Assembly (NCBI RefSeq): GCF_014897315.1
Contig: NZ_JABUYL010000016.1
Coordinates: 1 to 64,000 of the forward strand
Source: Proteus sp. FME41
GTDB lineage: Bacteria; Pseudomonadota; Gammaproteobacteria; Enterobacterales; Enterobacteriaceae
Direction: 5' to 3'
DNA length: 64,000 nucleotides
In this document: piece by piece, positions 9,313-20,004 of the stretch
Numbering within the stretch: the stretch's first letter is position 1
Layout: every line of letters starts with the position of its first letter
Made by a program: the position numbers and the translations under genes
Notes under the pieces: generated by a model
The model's input: only the letters and a program-made list of their open reading frames with translations
Database searches by the model: none
What the model was told of the DNA's origin: nothing

Positions 9313-9789
9313 ATGAAATCTAAACGGGCACGATTGCAGATTACACTTTGGCATTATTTACGATCTTTTTTGGTACTTTATCTTTGCCTTTTTGCGGGTA
9401 ATCTTATATCAGCCCTTCTACCCTTCGCGGTTCCAGGTAGCATTGTTGGCTTACTTATTCTCTTTGGTTTACTCGCTTTCCAGCTTATTCCTTTACGCTG
9501 GGTTAAACCCGGTGCCAATATCCTCTTAAAAAATATGTCGTTACTCTTTATCCCTATCGGTGTGGGCGTAATGAACTATTATGATTTACTTAGTCAGCAG
9601 CTTTTTCCTATCGTTTTAGCCAGTGTAATAAGTACCTTTGGTGTGATGGCGTTGGTTGCTTATTGCTCGCACTATGTGCATCGTGAGCGTGTTATCGTGG
9701 GTTCAAAACCAGATCAAGTTAATGACATTGTTGAAATAAAAGAAAAAGATGATGACGATAATGCGTTAAGTGAGAAGAAAAAATGTTAG
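9313..9789 (+). CDS. yohJ: CidA/LrgA family membrane protein YohJ
   Basis: A holin-like LrgA/CidA-family inner-membrane protein paired with the LrgB-type YohK. Four hydrophobic helices are visible, with the family block AVPGSIVGLLILFGLLA and NMSLLFIPIGVGVMNYYDLL. The ATG at 9313 (MKSKRARLQI) matches the E. coli start. An upstream ATG at 9277 lacks a ribosome-binding site. At 158 residues it is longer than E. coli YohJ (132 aa) because of a charged C-terminal tail (EIKEKDDDDNALSEKKKC). Its stop overlaps the yohK start by 7 nt, suggesting coupled translation. The physiological role is debated (murein hydrolase export or metabolite transport). Confidence 0.9.
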   Translation: MKSKRARLQITLWHYLRSFLVLYLCLFAGNLISALLPFAVPGSIVGLLILFGLLAFQLIPLRWVKPGANILLKNMSLLFIPIGVGVMNYYDLLSQQLFPIVLASVISTFGVMALVAYCSHYVHRERVIVGSKPDQVNDIVEIKEKDDDDNALSEKKKC

Positions 9790-10487
9790 CCATGTTAATA
9801 AATATTTGGTGGTCACTTCCTTTAAGTATTTTTATTTTTTACTTAGCACGCAAACTGGCTGCCCGATTTAAATTACCTATTTTAAATCCACTTTTAATCG
9901 CGATTGTGGTAATTATTCCTATTCTATTAATAGCGAAAGTCCCTTACGAAGACTATTTTGCAGGGAGTCGTGTTTTAAATGATTTATTACAGCCTGCCGT
10001 TGTGGCTTTAGCGATCCCACTTTACCAACAACTACACCAAATTCGTGCTCAGTGGAAATCGCTGATCAGTATTTGCTTTATTGGCAGTATTGCCGCCATG
10101 GTCAGCGGTACCGCGATTGCCTTATGGGCAGGAGCAACACCTGAAATTGCCGCATCAATCTTACCCAAATCAGTCACAACACCTATCGCAATGGCTGTCG
10201 CAGACTCTATAGGGGGTATTCCTGCAATCAGTGCTGCATGTGTTATTGCAGTAGGTATTTTAGGTGCCATTTTTGGTCATTCGCTCTTTAAACTATTGCG
10301 TATTCCTACCCACGCCTCTCGTGGTTTAGCTATGGGAACCGTTTCTCACGCAGTGGGAACCGCAAGAGCGGCTGAAGTAGATTATATTGAAGGCGCTTAC
10401 AGCTCATTAGCATTAATGACTTGCGGGATTATTACTTCCCTTACCGCACCATTTATCTTCCCTATTATTTTGCATCTTTATAGCTAA
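9783..10487 (+). CDS. yohK: LrgB/CidB family membrane protein YohK
   Basis: A 234-residue polytopic membrane protein of the LrgB family, partner of YohJ. Family blocks LLQPAVVALAIPLYQQLHQIR, ILPKSVTTPIAMAVADSIGG and GLAMGTVSHAVGTARAAE are nearly as in E. coli YohK. The start at 9783 overlaps the end of yohJ and has GAGAAG about 6 nt upstream. An ATG three codons later matches the E. coli start but has poorer spacing. A terminator follows. In E. coli yohJK also precedes cdd. Confidence 0.92.
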   Translation: MLAMLINIWWSLPLSIFIFYLARKLAARFKLPILNPLLIAIVVIIPILLIAKVPYEDYFAGSRVLNDLLQPAVVALAIPLYQQLHQIRAQWKSLISICFIGSIAAMVSGTAIALWAGATPEIAASILPKSVTTPIAMAVADSIGGIPAISAACVIAVGILGAIFGHSLFKLLRIPTHASRGLAMGTVSHAVGTARAAEVDYIEGAYSSLALMTCGIITSLTAPFIFPIILHLYS

Positions 10488-10514
10488 TTTAATTTTTACT
10501 CTTCTTGTCCTTTG

Positions 10515-10553
10515 AAATCCCCGATTTAATTCATTTTATTTCGGGGATTTTTA
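10515..10553 (+). terminator. Terminator of yohJK
   Basis: AAATCCCCGA (10515-10524) and TCGGGGATTT (10541-10550) form a 10-bp perfect stem with a 16-nt loop, followed by TTT. It is symmetrical enough to work on both strands. Confidence 0.8.
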
Positions 10554-10590
10554 CTATAAATTTGAGATACATCTCTCAATTAATGAATTT

Positions 10591-10664
10591 GTTGCAATTG
10601 TTTCATTGAAAATATGATTTTCATCACATATAAGAATGGGTAAAGATGCCTAGAATCTTATAAT
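10591..10664 (+). promoter_or_regulatory. cdd promoter region with CRP-like site
   Basis: TATGA-N6-TCACA at 10613-10628 matches the CRP consensus TGTGA-N6-TCACA with one mismatch. -10 candidates are TAGAAT (10651-10656), which would put the CRP centre near -42, and TATAAT (10659-10664). GTTGCAAT (10591-10598) resembles a CytR half-site (GTTGCATT). E. coli cdd is controlled by CRP and CytR, so the arrangement is coherent. The CytR call is weak. Confidence 0.55.
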
Positions 10665-10691
10665 ACAGAAAGATTAATGGGAGACTCATGT

Positions 10692-11576
10692 ATGCATACT
10701 CGTTTTCAGGCAATTTGGTCAGATTTACCCCCGCAGTTACAACACGCACTTGCTCCTTATCTTGAGCAAGATGATTTTCCTGCAATGTTCACGGCAGAAC
10801 AGGTCAATGCCATAAAAACACAGTTACAATGTAATGATGAGGCCTTAGCCCTTGCACTTTTACCGGTTGCCGCAACTTGTGCTGTTGCCCCTATCTCTAA
10901 TTTCAAAGTGGGTGCGGTTGCCCGCGGTGAAAGTGGTAATCTCTATTTTGGTGCCAATATGGAATTTGCTGGCGCACCACTACAACAAACCGTTCATGCT
11001 GAACAAAGTGCGGTCACTCACGCATGGTTACGTGGTGAATCTCGCTTAATCGCGATTACGGTTAACTATACACCTTGTGGTCATTGTCGCCAGTTTATGA
11101 ACGAACTCAACAGTGGCACCCATATTCAAATTCAATTACCCGGTAGAAAAGTGGCGACATTAGGTGATTACTTACCTGATAGTTTTGGCCCAAAAGATCT
11201 GGATATCACAACGTTATTGATGGATAAAGTTAATCACGGTTACAAAATTGATAACCCAAGTGAATTAGCACAACAAGCCTTACAAGCGGCTAATCGTAGC
11301 CATGCTCCTTATAGTGAGTCCCATAGCGGTATTGCCGTTCAAATGAAAGACGGTAAAATTTTCCAAGGTAGTTATGCTGAAAATGCCGCATTTAACCCAA
11401 GCCTACCGCCATTACAAGCAGCATTGATTTTATTAAATATGGCGGGTGAGAGTGTAATGGAAATTGAATCTGCGGTATTAATTGAAAAAGCAGAGACTAT
11501 TTTAACGCAATGGGATGCGACTCAAGCGACATTAACGGCTTTAGGTTGCCGCCAGATGCAGCGCATCACTTTGTAA
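10692..11576 (+). CDS. cdd: Cytidine deaminase
   Basis: A 294-residue homolog of the long, dimeric enterobacterial cytidine deaminase, which converts cytidine and deoxycytidine to uridine and deoxyuridine in nucleoside salvage. Zinc and catalytic motifs are TVHAEQSA (His and catalytic Glu) and [16 protein letters not shown] (two zinc cysteines), in the N-terminal of two related domains. The start MHTRFQ at 10692 gives the E. coli length (294 aa) and has GGGAGA about 7 nt upstream. A GTG/ATG read-in from 10677 is unnecessary. It follows yohJK as in E. coli, but maeA separates it from sanA. Confidence 0.96.
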   Translation: MHTRFQAIWSDLPPQLQHALAPYLEQDDFPAMFTAEQVNAIKTQLQCNDEALALALLPVAATCAVAPISNFKVGAVARGESGNLYFGANMEFAGAPLQQTVHAEQSAVTHAWLRGESRLIAITVNYTPCGHCRQFMNELNSGTHIQIQLPGRKVATLGDYLPDSFGPKDLDITTLLMDKVNHGYKIDNPSELAQQALQAANRSHAPYSESHSGIAVQMKDGKIFQGSYAENAAFNPSLPPLQAALILLNMAGESVMEIESAVLIEKAETILTQWDATQATLTALGCRQMQRITL

Positions 11577-11610
11577 AAATTTTTAACTTATTCCTCTAAA
11601 AATCGCGCCT

Positions 11611-11645
11611 AAAAAAGCATCAGCATGTAAATTTTGCTGATGCTT
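11611..11645 (-). terminator. Hairpin downstream of cdd with its T run on the minus strand
   Basis: AAGCATCAGCA (11615-11625) and TGCTGATGCTT (11635-11645) form a perfect 11-bp stem. The adjacent homopolymer is A-rich on the plus strand left of the stem, giving TTTTTT only when read on the minus strand. On the plus strand it is followed by ACCAT, so it would be a poor intrinsic terminator for cdd. Confidence 0.6.
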
Positions 11646-11789
11646 ACCATAAAAAGTTGTAACAACTGTATCTATCTCTCATTTCTAAGTATAAAAATCA
11701 TAAAAAAATAACATAAGCTGTACATATTTTTATTATTTTGTAGGATCTACTATTGTCATGTGACTAACTGCCTTACAAGAGTATTTTTC

Positions 11790-13487
11790 ATGGAACTGGA
11801 ACACGAAAGTAAACGCCCTCTCTACATCCCGTATGCAGGTCCAATCCTGCTTGAATTTCCCCTGTTAAATAAAGGTAGTGCTTTCAGCGAAGAAGAACGC
11901 AGCACCTTTAACTTACATGGTTTACTGCCAGAAGCTGTTGAAACCATTGAAGAACAGGTTGAACGCGCTTATCGCCAATATCTTGATTTCAAAAACGATA
12001 ACGATAAACACATTTACCTAAGAAATATTCAAGACACCAATGAAACACTGTTTTACCGTTTATTGGAATCTCACCTCACTGAAATGATGCCTATCATTTA
12101 CACACCAACAGTGGGTGAAGCGTGTGAACATTTCTCCGATATTTATCGTCGTGCCCGCGGTTTATTTATCTCTTATCCTAACCGCGCCAATATCGACGAT
12201 ATGCTACAAAACGCCACTAAACAGAACGTAAAAGTGATTGTTGTGACAGATGGCGAACGTATTCTTGGTTTAGGTGACCAAGGTATCGGTGGTATGGGTA
12301 TTCCTATTGGTAAACTCTCTTTATATACCGCGTGTGGGGGCATTAGCCCAGCGTATACTCTACCTGTTGTGCTTGATGTCGGCACGAATAACCCACAACG
12401 TTTAAACGATCCACTGTATATGGGGTGGCGTCATCCTCGTATCACAGGTGATGAATATAACGAGTTCGTTGATGAATTTATTCAAGCGGTTAAACGTCGC
12501 TGGCCAAATGTTTTACTGCAATTTGAAGATTTCGCGCAAAAAAATGCGATGCCTTTGTTAAACCGTTATCGTGATGAATTATGTTGCTTTAACGATGATA
12601 TTCAAGGTACAGCATCTGTTACTTTAGGTAGTCTCATTGCAGCAAGTCGTGCCGCGGGTCGCCAATTAAAAGACCAAACCGTTACTTTCTTAGGTGCGGG
12701 TTCTGCGGGTTGTGGGATTGCTGAGCAAATTATTGCCCAAATGAAATCTGAAGGTTTAAGTGATGAGCAAGCACGCGAGCGCATCTTTATGGTTGACCGT
12801 TTCGGCTTATTAACTGATAAACTGCCAAACCTACTTGATTTCCAAAGCAAGCTAATCCAAAAAAGTGAAACGATTGCTAATTGGAATACAGAAAGTGATG
12901 CAATCTCACTGCTAGAAGTGGTTAAGAACGCAAAACCTACTATTTTAATTGGTGTTTCAGGACAAGCAGGATTGTTCACTGAAGAAATTATTCGTGAAAT
13001 GCACAAGCATTGTGAACGCCCTATCGTGATGCCATTATCTAATCCAACGTCCCGCGTAGAAGCACGTCCTGAAGATATTATCAACTGGACTGATGGACAA
13101 GCTTTAGTGGCAACAGGTAGCCCATTTGCACCCGTTAAATACAAAGATAAAGAGTATCCAATTGCGCAATGTAACAACTCTTATATCTTCCCTGGTATTG
13201 GGCTAGGTGCAATTGCAAGTGGTGCTAAACGTATAACCGATGCCATGTTAATGGTCGCTAGCCGTGCATTAGCAGATTGCTCACCAATGGCAAAAGAGGG
13301 TGATGGTTCATTATTACCACCACTGTCTGACATCCAACAAGTTTCACGTTATATTGCCAAACAAGTTGCTAAAGAAGCGCAAGTTCAAGGCGTAGCTACC
13401 GTCACATCAGATTCTGCATTAGAAGAAGCTATTGAACGTAATTACTGGCAACCTGAGTACCGTATTTATAAAAGAACTTCGTTCTAA
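11790..13487 (+). CDS. maeA: NAD-dependent malic enzyme
   Basis: Oxidative decarboxylation of malate to pyruvate with NAD. The 565-residue form has the length of E. coli MaeA (SfcA) and shares [62 protein letters not shown] and the dinucleotide-binding [13 protein letters not shown]. The ATG at 11790 (MELEHES) agrees with family length; a GTG 30 nt upstream is in frame but adds residues with no counterpart. In E. coli this gene is elsewhere, so its position between cdd and sanA is a lineage-specific rearrangement. Confidence 0.96.
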   Translation: MELEHESKRPLYIPYAGPILLEFPLLNKGSAFSEEERSTFNLHGLLPEAVETIEEQVERAYRQYLDFKNDNDKHIYLRNIQDTNETLFYRLLESHLTEMMPIIYTPTVGEACEHFSDIYRRARGLFISYPNRANIDDMLQNATKQNVKVIVVTDGERILGLGDQGIGGMGIPIGKLSLYTACGGISPAYTLPVVLDVGTNNPQRLNDPLYMGWRHPRITGDEYNEFVDEFIQAVKRRWPNVLLQFEDFAQKNAMPLLNRYRDELCCFNDDIQGTASVTLGSLIAASRAAGRQLKDQTVTFLGAGSAGCGIAEQIIAQMKSEGLSDEQARERIFMVDRFGLLTDKLPNLLDFQSKLIQKSETIANWNTESDAISLLEVVKNAKPTILIGVSGQAGLFTEEIIREMHKHCERPIVMPLSNPTSRVEARPEDIINWTDGQALVATGSPFAPVKYKDKEYPIAQCNNSYIFPGIGLGAIASGAKRITDAMLMVASRALADCSPMAKEGDGSLLPPLSDIQQVSRYIAKQVAKEAQVQGVATVTSDSALEEAIERNYWQPEYRIYKRTSF

Positions 13488-13516
13488 GTCAGTTTTTACC
13501 ACTAAGTACCATTCTG

Positions 13517-13553
13517 AAAAGCACTTCATTACTTAATATGAGGTGCTTTTTTC
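13517..13553 (+). terminator. Terminator of maeA
   Basis: AAAAGCACTTCAT and ATGAGGTGCTTTT (13517-13529, 13538-13550) pair with one G-U, and the stem ends in TTTTTT. Confidence 0.88.
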
Positions 13554-13611
13554 TTGCTTCCATTTCTCGGCTCAAGTAGCCTTAAGTATTATTAAAGTCA
13601 TGCGTCATTAA

Positions 13612-14349
<738 letters not shown>

Positions 14350-14361
14350 AAAGCGCTAAAT

Positions 14362-15513
14362 CTAAATATAGTGCGCTAATTTAGCTGATAACTTACGCCA
14401 ACTCCACTCTATTGGTCCTTGTGGAAAATAGCGCAGCCAAACTACAGCAAAAGCGATATTGATTGCCCAAATAACAGCAACAAACGGCATTAGCTCAGGT
14501 AGTGTGAATTGGTTAAATAACCCCATTCGCTGGAATAAAATAATACCCAGAAGGCTTTGCATTAAATAGGTGGTTAGCGCCATCTTCCCAATACAACGTA
14601 AAGCATAGGCAAAATAGGAGTGTTGAATTGCATTCCAACTCCAATAAAATAGTGCGATATATCCTAAACTTTGTATTACTTGAATAAGCATAGTCAAAGG
14701 CTGTGCAACAACAGCAGCCCAACGGTAATGCCAATCAGAATAGTAATCCACCAGCACAATAAGTGTTTGTAGGCTTAAACTCGTCGAGAGGAAATAGAAC
14801 GCCACATAACCATAATGAGCACGACTAAATTTCTGTTGTAACCACCCCGATGCCATTAATGCAGAGCCCATTAACATTGCACCGAATAAAAACCAACTAT
14901 ATTGACGTATCAAATTAAAAATAAAGAGACTTAATTCATTTAGCCGATAATAGACACTATTCATGTAAGGACCTGTTTTCCAGTCTGATTCAACAAGCTG
15001 AGAATACGGCGTGCTATACCAAACGGTATCGATAAAGTCGCGATAATAATAAAACAGAGCACCTAAAATGAACGCGCCAATAATATAGAGCCCAGCACCT
15101 AGTATAAATTGGCGTTTTATTGACATCGATTTAATAAAAACTAAAACAAATAAACCACACACACTATAGGGAAATAAGATATCACCTTCCCAAATAAATA
15201 ATGTGTGAATAAGCCCTATTAACGCTAACACCACTAATCGAGATACATTAAAACGCGTTCCTTTGCGTAATAATAAATAGAGCGTACCACCAAAGAGAAG
15301 TGCAAATATAAAGAGGAATTTACCTTGAGCAAAAAGATTTAATGCCATCCATGTTAGACGACCACTAAAAGTCGCCTCACCCGAATGTAACGGGTTGAAT
15401 GAGGCAACTCTTAATAAGGCAAAACCTGAAATGTTGAGCAATAAAATGCCAAGGATCGCCATTCCTCTCAACGCATCGAGTGCTTCAATACGTTGATGAG
15501 ACGATTCATTCAT
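14362..15513 (-). CDS. yeiB: DUF418 family membrane protein YeiB
   Basis: A 383-residue polytopic inner-membrane protein with the opening RIEALDALRGMAILGILLLNI typical of DUF418/YeiB proteins (acyltransferase-3-like membrane fold) and a C-terminal DUF418 domain ending GPIEWSWRKL. About ten hydrophobic segments are visible. The molecular function is unknown. It starts 12 nt after the folE stop, so the two are probably co-transcribed, as in E. coli. Confidence 0.88.
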   Translation of the reverse strand: MNESSHQRIEALDALRGMAILGILLLNISGFALLRVASFNPLHSGEATFSGRLTWMALNLFAQGKFLFIFALLFGGTLYLLLRKGTRFNVSRLVVLALIGLIHTLFIWEGDILFPYSVCGLFVLVFIKSMSIKRQFILGAGLYIIGAFILGALFYYYRDFIDTVWYSTPYSQLVESDWKTGPYMNSVYYRLNELSLFIFNLIRQYSWFLFGAMLMGSALMASGWLQQKFSRAHYGYVAFYFLSTSLSLQTLIVLVDYYSDWHYRWAAVVAQPLTMLIQVIQSLGYIALFYWSWNAIQHSYFAYALRCIGKMALTTYLMQSLLGIILFQRMGLFNQFTLPELMPFVAVIWAINIAFAVVWLRYFPQGPIEWSWRKLSAKLAHYI

Positions 15514-15525
15514 TTATTTAAAATC

Positions 15526-16185
15526 TCAAAGATGACGAACAGCGCGCAAAAATTCCTGACGCGTATTTTGGCTCGATTTAAATAGTCCACCCAATGAGGT
15601 TGTTGTCGTTGCACTGGTTGCATCACGAATGCCACGGGCTTTAACACAGTAGTGAACCGCATCGATAGATACCGCTACATTTTTTGTGCCAAGCAACGTT
15701 TGTAATGCAATCAGAATTTGTTGTGTTAAGCGTTCTTGAACTTGAGGGCGTTGAGCAAAAAATTGCACAATACGATTAATTTTTGATAACCCAATCACTT
15801 TGTCTTTCGGGATATAAGCCACAATCGCTTTGCCATCAATCGTGACAAAATGGTGTTCACATGTACTTGTTAATGTGATATCTCGTACTGTCACCATTTC
15901 ATCAACTTGCATTTTATTTTCAATTAGCGTGATTTTGGGAAAGTTGTGATAATCCAGCCCTGAGAAAATCTCATCAACATACATTTTAGCAATACGACGA
16001 GGCGTTTCAGCTAAGCTATCGTCGCTTAAATCTAGGTTTAACAGCTTCATCACTTCTGTCATATGATGTTCAATTTGCAGTTTACTCTCACTTGGAGATA
16101 GCTTTGGCTCACGAAGAGGCGTTTCCAAACCGCGCTCAACCAACGCAGCGTGTACCCATTGCGCCTCTTTACTTAATGATGACAT
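15526..16185 (-). CDS. folE: GTP cyclohydrolase I
   Basis: A 219-residue enzyme converting GTP to 7,8-dihydroneopterin triphosphate, the first step of folate synthesis. Zinc and active-site residues are in [15 protein letters not shown] and [15 protein letters not shown]. The last 170 residues are nearly identical to E. coli FolE. The ATG at 16185 (MSSLSKEA) has GGAGAG about 6 nt upstream and matches the family start; an in-frame ATG at 16206 is discounted. yeiB follows 12 nt downstream. Confidence 0.97.
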   Translation of the reverse strand: MSSLSKEAQWVHAALVERGLETPLREPKLSPSESKLQIEHHMTEVMKLLNLDLSDDSLAETPRRIAKMYVDEIFSGLDYHNFPKITLIENKMQVDEMVTVRDITLTSTCEHHFVTIDGKAIVAYIPKDKVIGLSKINRIVQFFAQRPQVQERLTQQILIALQTLLGTKNVAVSIDAVHYCVKARGIRDATSATTTTSLGGLFKSSQNTRQEFLRAVRHL

Positions 16186-16340
16186 TGGACTCTCCGATAA
16201 ACACATTAATTAAGTATCTGTTTCGCTGTTAGCGACAACGTCTACACTTTAGATGACCTGAATCACATTATCCAGCGATACCGCATTTTTCGTTATGAAA
16301 TTATTGCATTTTTGTATGCAGTTTTTTTAGTTTAAGCCTG

Positions 16341-17501
16341 CTATTTTTCTTTTGAGCACACCAGAAAACCACCAATTATCAACACAATAAAAGCGACATA
16401 AAGGGCTGGTTCTAATTTCCCTGTCACTGCCGTTGAAAATGACGAAATAACGGGACCGACTAATTGCCCAATTGCATAAAAAGTAGTGAGCAAACCTGCC
16501 ATATAACGACCATGGTCAGGTGCCAACTCTTTCCCGCGTAAAAAAGCGAGTTGTACCGCACACATCAAGCCACCACCAATTAGAAATGCACCAATGGCAA
16601 GCCCTGTTATCGACGGTATCCACTCTGCAATTAAAATACCTAACGCTTGTAGCCAAAGCGTAATAGCTAATCGTAACTGTGTGTTTAATACATTACGCGT
16701 TAAAATTGCGATCCCAATACACAATGCCGCAGAAGCGCCAAAAACAGGCCAAACGAATTGAGCAATTAAGCTTCCTGGAAAGCGCTCTGCTGCCATTTGA
16801 GAAAGAAATGTTGCAGGTAAAATATAACCAAAACCCGCAAAGGTATAACCCAAAATCAGCTTTTTCATCGCAGGTGTCAGCGTTAAAGGGGCTACGTTTA
16901 CCTCTTCTCGGCTCATTGTCCAAGGTTTAGGAAGATGATAGCTGACATATATTGCACAAATAAAAGCAAGTAAGCCATAAATAAGCCAGCCAGTCATAGC
17001 ACTCATTTGCCATTTCATAATTAACACAGCAAGCATACCGCTGATAAATATACCTGCGCCAGTTCCTGCATAAACAGCCACACTTAATGCAGGACGATTT
17101 AACCGAGCCAGTAACTCATTTGCCCATGATGCCACCAGCACTAATGTCCAACCACTTGCCCACCCGATAAAAAAACGAGCAATACTATGCATAAATGCAT
17201 CATTTAAAAAAGCAGATAATAGGGTAATAATGACGGCTCCCCAAAGCCCCGCCCACAAACGATATCCTACGCCTTTAACAGCTTTCATTGCATCATAAGA
17301 GCCGGCGAGATAACCAAGGTAATTAAACGCCGCCACAATACCCGCACTGGTTAATGTTAATTGAGACTCTGCAATCATTAACGGTACTTGTGGTGTAAAG
17401 GTAAAACGCCCTATCCCCATAGCAACCACTAAAGCAAGAAAACCACTAAACGCGATATGAAAGGCTTGCGCTGAATGGCTTTGGCGATTTGAAGTATTCA
17501 T
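16341..17501 (-). CDS. YbfB/YjiJ family MFS transporter
   Basis: A 386-residue major-facilitator protein with about 12 hydrophobic segments. It has the opening FHIAFSGFLALVVAMGIGRFTFTPQVPLM and the pair SWANELLAR and GYTFAGFGYILPATFLSQM seen in YbfB/YjiJ-type transporters. Members include sugar/organic-anion and drug exporters, and the substrate here is unknown. No gene partner is evident: folE lies downstream on the same strand 155 nt away, and moeA is divergent upstream. Confidence 0.8.
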   Translation of the reverse strand: MNTSNRQSHSAQAFHIAFSGFLALVVAMGIGRFTFTPQVPLMIAESQLTLTSAGIVAAFNYLGYLAGSYDAMKAVKGVGYRLWAGLWGAVIITLLSAFLNDAFMHSIARFFIGWASGWTLVLVASWANELLARLNRPALSVAVYAGTGAGIFISGMLAVLIMKWQMSAMTGWLIYGLLAFICAIYVSYHLPKPWTMSREEVNVAPLTLTPAMKKLILGYTFAGFGYILPATFLSQMAAERFPGSLIAQFVWPVFGASAALCIGIAILTRNVLNTQLRLAITLWLQALGILIAEWIPSITGLAIGAFLIGGGLMCAVQLAFLRGKELAPDHGRYMAGLLTTFYAIGQLVGPVISSFSTAVTGKLEPALYVAFIVLIIGGFLVCSKEK

Positions 17502-17719
17502 TGATATCCATTATTTTGTTTTATCGTTTTATATATTTTAATGTGCTCTTTACTAATAACAGAACAAGCAACACATTAACCTCAAACAGATAACATTTCT
17601 GTGACAAGAAGTTTCATTTCTTTCTATTCACAAGATGATCTCTGACATGATGATGTTCATCGTGATAGATTAGTATCATGAAATAAAACAGAACATTTCG
17701 ATAGATCTTGGAGTATGCA

Positions 17720-18961
17720 ATGAGTCAATGTCACGTTAGCGGTTTATTATCTCTTGATGAAGCGCTAGAAAAACTACTTGAAAAACCGCTGGCAATTACC
17801 GATACCCTTAACATCCCATTAAATAATGCAGCAGGCTATATTCTCAGTGAAGCAATAACGTCTCCGCTGAATGTTCCGCCTTTTGATAATTCAGCAATGG
17901 ATGGTTACGGGCTTCGTTATGCTGACTTAACCGTTAAAACGTCACTGCCTATGGCAGGAAAATCGTTCGCGGGTATTCCTTTTGAAGGTGAGCTCCCAGC
18001 GGGACAATGCGTCCGTATTATGACTGGCGCAATGGTTCCTTCGGGTGTTGATACCGTCATTATGCAAGAAGAAGCTGAAGTAACCGAAAGTGGTATTCGC
18101 TTTCCTCACCCTGCTAAAAAAGGTCAAAATATTCGCCGTATTGGTGAAGATATTAAAGAAAATGAAGGGGTATTACCGGCTGGCACTAAGCTTTCAACAG
18201 CACAATTACCGTTAATTGCCTCTTTAGGGATCGCCACTGTACAAGTTTATCGACGCTTAAAAGTTGCTGTTTTCTCAACCGGTGATGAACTACAAACTAT
18301 TGGCCAGCCATTAAAAGCGGGCCAAATTTATGATACCAACCGCTTTGCGGTACGCTTAATGCTTGAAAAACTAGGTTGTGAAGTTTTAGATTTAGGCGTT
18401 ATTCCTGATTCGCCTGAGAAACTGCGTGAAACCTTTAAAAAAGCAGACCAAGAAGCGGATTTAGTGATCAGCAGTGGTGGCGTTTCTGTGGGCGAAGCTG
18501 ATTACACCAAACAAATTCTTGATGAAATTGGTGAAATCGGTTTTTGGAAGCTCGCCATTAAGCCTGGAAAACCTTTTGCCTTTGGTCGATTACACAATGC
18601 TTGGTTCTGCGGTTTACCGGGTAATCCTGTCTCAGCAACCGTTACGTTCTATCAATTGGTTCAACCTTTAATCGCACGCTTGTCAGGCTTTAGTCATTGG
18701 AAAGCGCCACAGCGTTTCCAAGCCATAGCGCAATCACCTTTAAAAAAATCGGCGGGTCGTCTTGATTTTCAACGAGGTATAGCCAGTATTAATGCTGAGG
18801 GTGCATGGCAAGTCGATACTTCAGGCCACCAAGGTTCTCATGTTTATAGCTCCTTTAGTGAGGCTAACTGCTTTATCGTATTAGAGCGTGAGCGCGGTAA
18901 AGTTGCCGCAGGCGATACGGTGACTATTGAGCTCTTTAATTCCCTGTTAAAAAGTGAATAG
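17720..18961 (+). CDS. moeA: Molybdopterin molybdenumtransferase MoeA
   Basis: A 413-residue protein that inserts molybdate into adenylylated molybdopterin to give active Moco. Visible blocks are [12 protein letters not shown] (domain I/III), [43 protein letters not shown] (the MPT-binding SGGVS) and [19 protein letters not shown] chose the ATG at 17720 because GGAG sits 7 nt upstream; a TTG at 17708 overlaps that site. moeB follows 5 nt after the stop. Confidence 0.96.
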   Translation: MSQCHVSGLLSLDEALEKLLEKPLAITDTLNIPLNNAAGYILSEAITSPLNVPPFDNSAMDGYGLRYADLTVKTSLPMAGKSFAGIPFEGELPAGQCVRIMTGAMVPSGVDTVIMQEEAEVTESGIRFPHPAKKGQNIRRIGEDIKENEGVLPAGTKLSTAQLPLIASLGIATVQVYRRLKVAVFSTGDELQTIGQPLKAGQIYDTNRFAVRLMLEKLGCEVLDLGVIPDSPEKLRETFKKADQEADLVISSGGVSVGEADYTKQILDEIGEIGFWKLAIKPGKPFAFGRLHNAWFCGLPGNPVSATVTFYQLVQPLIARLSGFSHWKAPQRFQAIAQSPLKKSAGRLDFQRGIASINAEGAWQVDTSGHQGSHVYSSFSEANCFIVLERERGKVAAGDTVTIELFNSLLKSE

Positions 18962-18966
18962 TCTTT

Positions 18967-19743
18967 ATGAGTATCGAATTAACCGATGAAGAAACACTGC
19001 GTTACAATCGCCAAATTGTATTAAGAGGTTTCGATTTTGATGGTCAAGAGGCGCTAAAAGGTGCCTCTGTACTGATTGTCGGAGCAGGTGGCTTAGGTTG
19101 TAGTGCATCTCAATATTTGACTGCTGCAGGTGTAGGCCAATTAACTTTACTAGATTTTGATACGGTTTCACTTTCTAATCTTCAACGCCAAATTCTGCAT
19201 CGTGATACAACGATTGGTCAGCCTAAAGTGTTATCTGCAAAAGCAACATTAGAAGCGATTAATCCTCATGTCAAAATAGAAACCGTTGATGCATTACTGG
19301 AAGATGAGGCTTTAGCTGAACTTATTCACCACCATAATATCGTAATGGATTGTACGGATAATGTGGCAGTACGCGAGCAACTTAATCGACTCTGCTTCCA
19401 CCAGAAAAAACCGCTGGTATCTGCCGCGGCTATTCGAATGGAAGGCCAAATCAGTGTATTCACCTATCAAGATAACGAGCCTTGTTATCGCTGTTTGAGT
19501 CACCTTTTTGGTGATAATGCGTTAAGTTGTGTTGAAGCGGGCATCATGGCGCCTGTTGTAGGAACAATGGGTACTTTACAAGCCGTTGAGGCGATAAAAT
19601 TACTCACTGGTTATGGTGAAAACTTGCATGGCAAAGTATTAATGTTTGACGCAATGCGAATGCAATTTCGTGAATTCAAACTCCCTAAAAATCCGCATTG
19701 TGAAGTGTGTTCTGCCAATTTACCAGACAACGCCCCCCTCTGA
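18967..19743 (+). CDS. moeB: Molybdopterin-synthase adenylyltransferase MoeB
   Basis: A 258-residue E1-like enzyme that adenylates the C-terminal Gly-Gly of MoaD before sulfur transfer. It has the RYNRQIVLRGFDFDGQ opening, ATP-binding VLIVGAGGLGCSASQYLTAAG (about residues 34-54), and two CxxC zinc pairs (CYRC and CEVC). It is the second gene of moeAB. MoaD in this window (47949-48194) is its expected substrate. Confidence 0.96.
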   Translation: MSIELTDEETLRYNRQIVLRGFDFDGQEALKGASVLIVGAGGLGCSASQYLTAAGVGQLTLLDFDTVSLSNLQRQILHRDTTIGQPKVLSAKATLEAINPHVKIETVDALLEDEALAELIHHHNIVMDCTDNVAVREQLNRLCFHQKKPLVSAAAIRMEGQISVFTYQDNEPCYRCLSHLFGDNALSCVEAGIMAPVVGTMGTLQAVEAIKLLTGYGENLHGKVLMFDAMRMQFREFKLPKNPHCEVCSANLPDNAPL

Positions 19744-19750
19744 TATTCTT

Positions 19751-19787
19751 GATAAGGTAAGTCTAACTTTTTCAAACTTACCTTATC
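19751..19787. repeat. Perfect 12-bp inverted repeat after moeB
   Basis: GATAAGGTAAGT (19751-19762) pairs with ACTTACCTTATC (19776-19787) across a 13-nt T-rich loop, 8 nt after the moeB stop. No T tract follows on the plus strand, so it may be an imperfect terminator or mRNA end-protecting hairpin. Confidence 0.6.
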
Positions 19788-20004
19788 ACCTCTCAAACAG
19801 TATGGTATTTATCTGTTTTTTAATAATTTTAATTATTTTCCAAGTCATATTTCTCGTTAAATCAATGTAATAAGCTTGTAGTATTCCCTCTGATTTAATT
19901 CTACTATGACCGCCCGCGTCAAAACGCAACAGGATGCCCAATAAGCACAGATACTCATTTAAGCACTCTCTCAAGGTGCTAAAAAAGCAATACAAGGTAG
20001 AAGA

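Noticed and set aside
12602-13177. 191-codon frame opposite maeA
   Set aside because: Antisense shadow of a strongly conserved gene, with low-complexity Ser-rich product and no ribosome-binding site.
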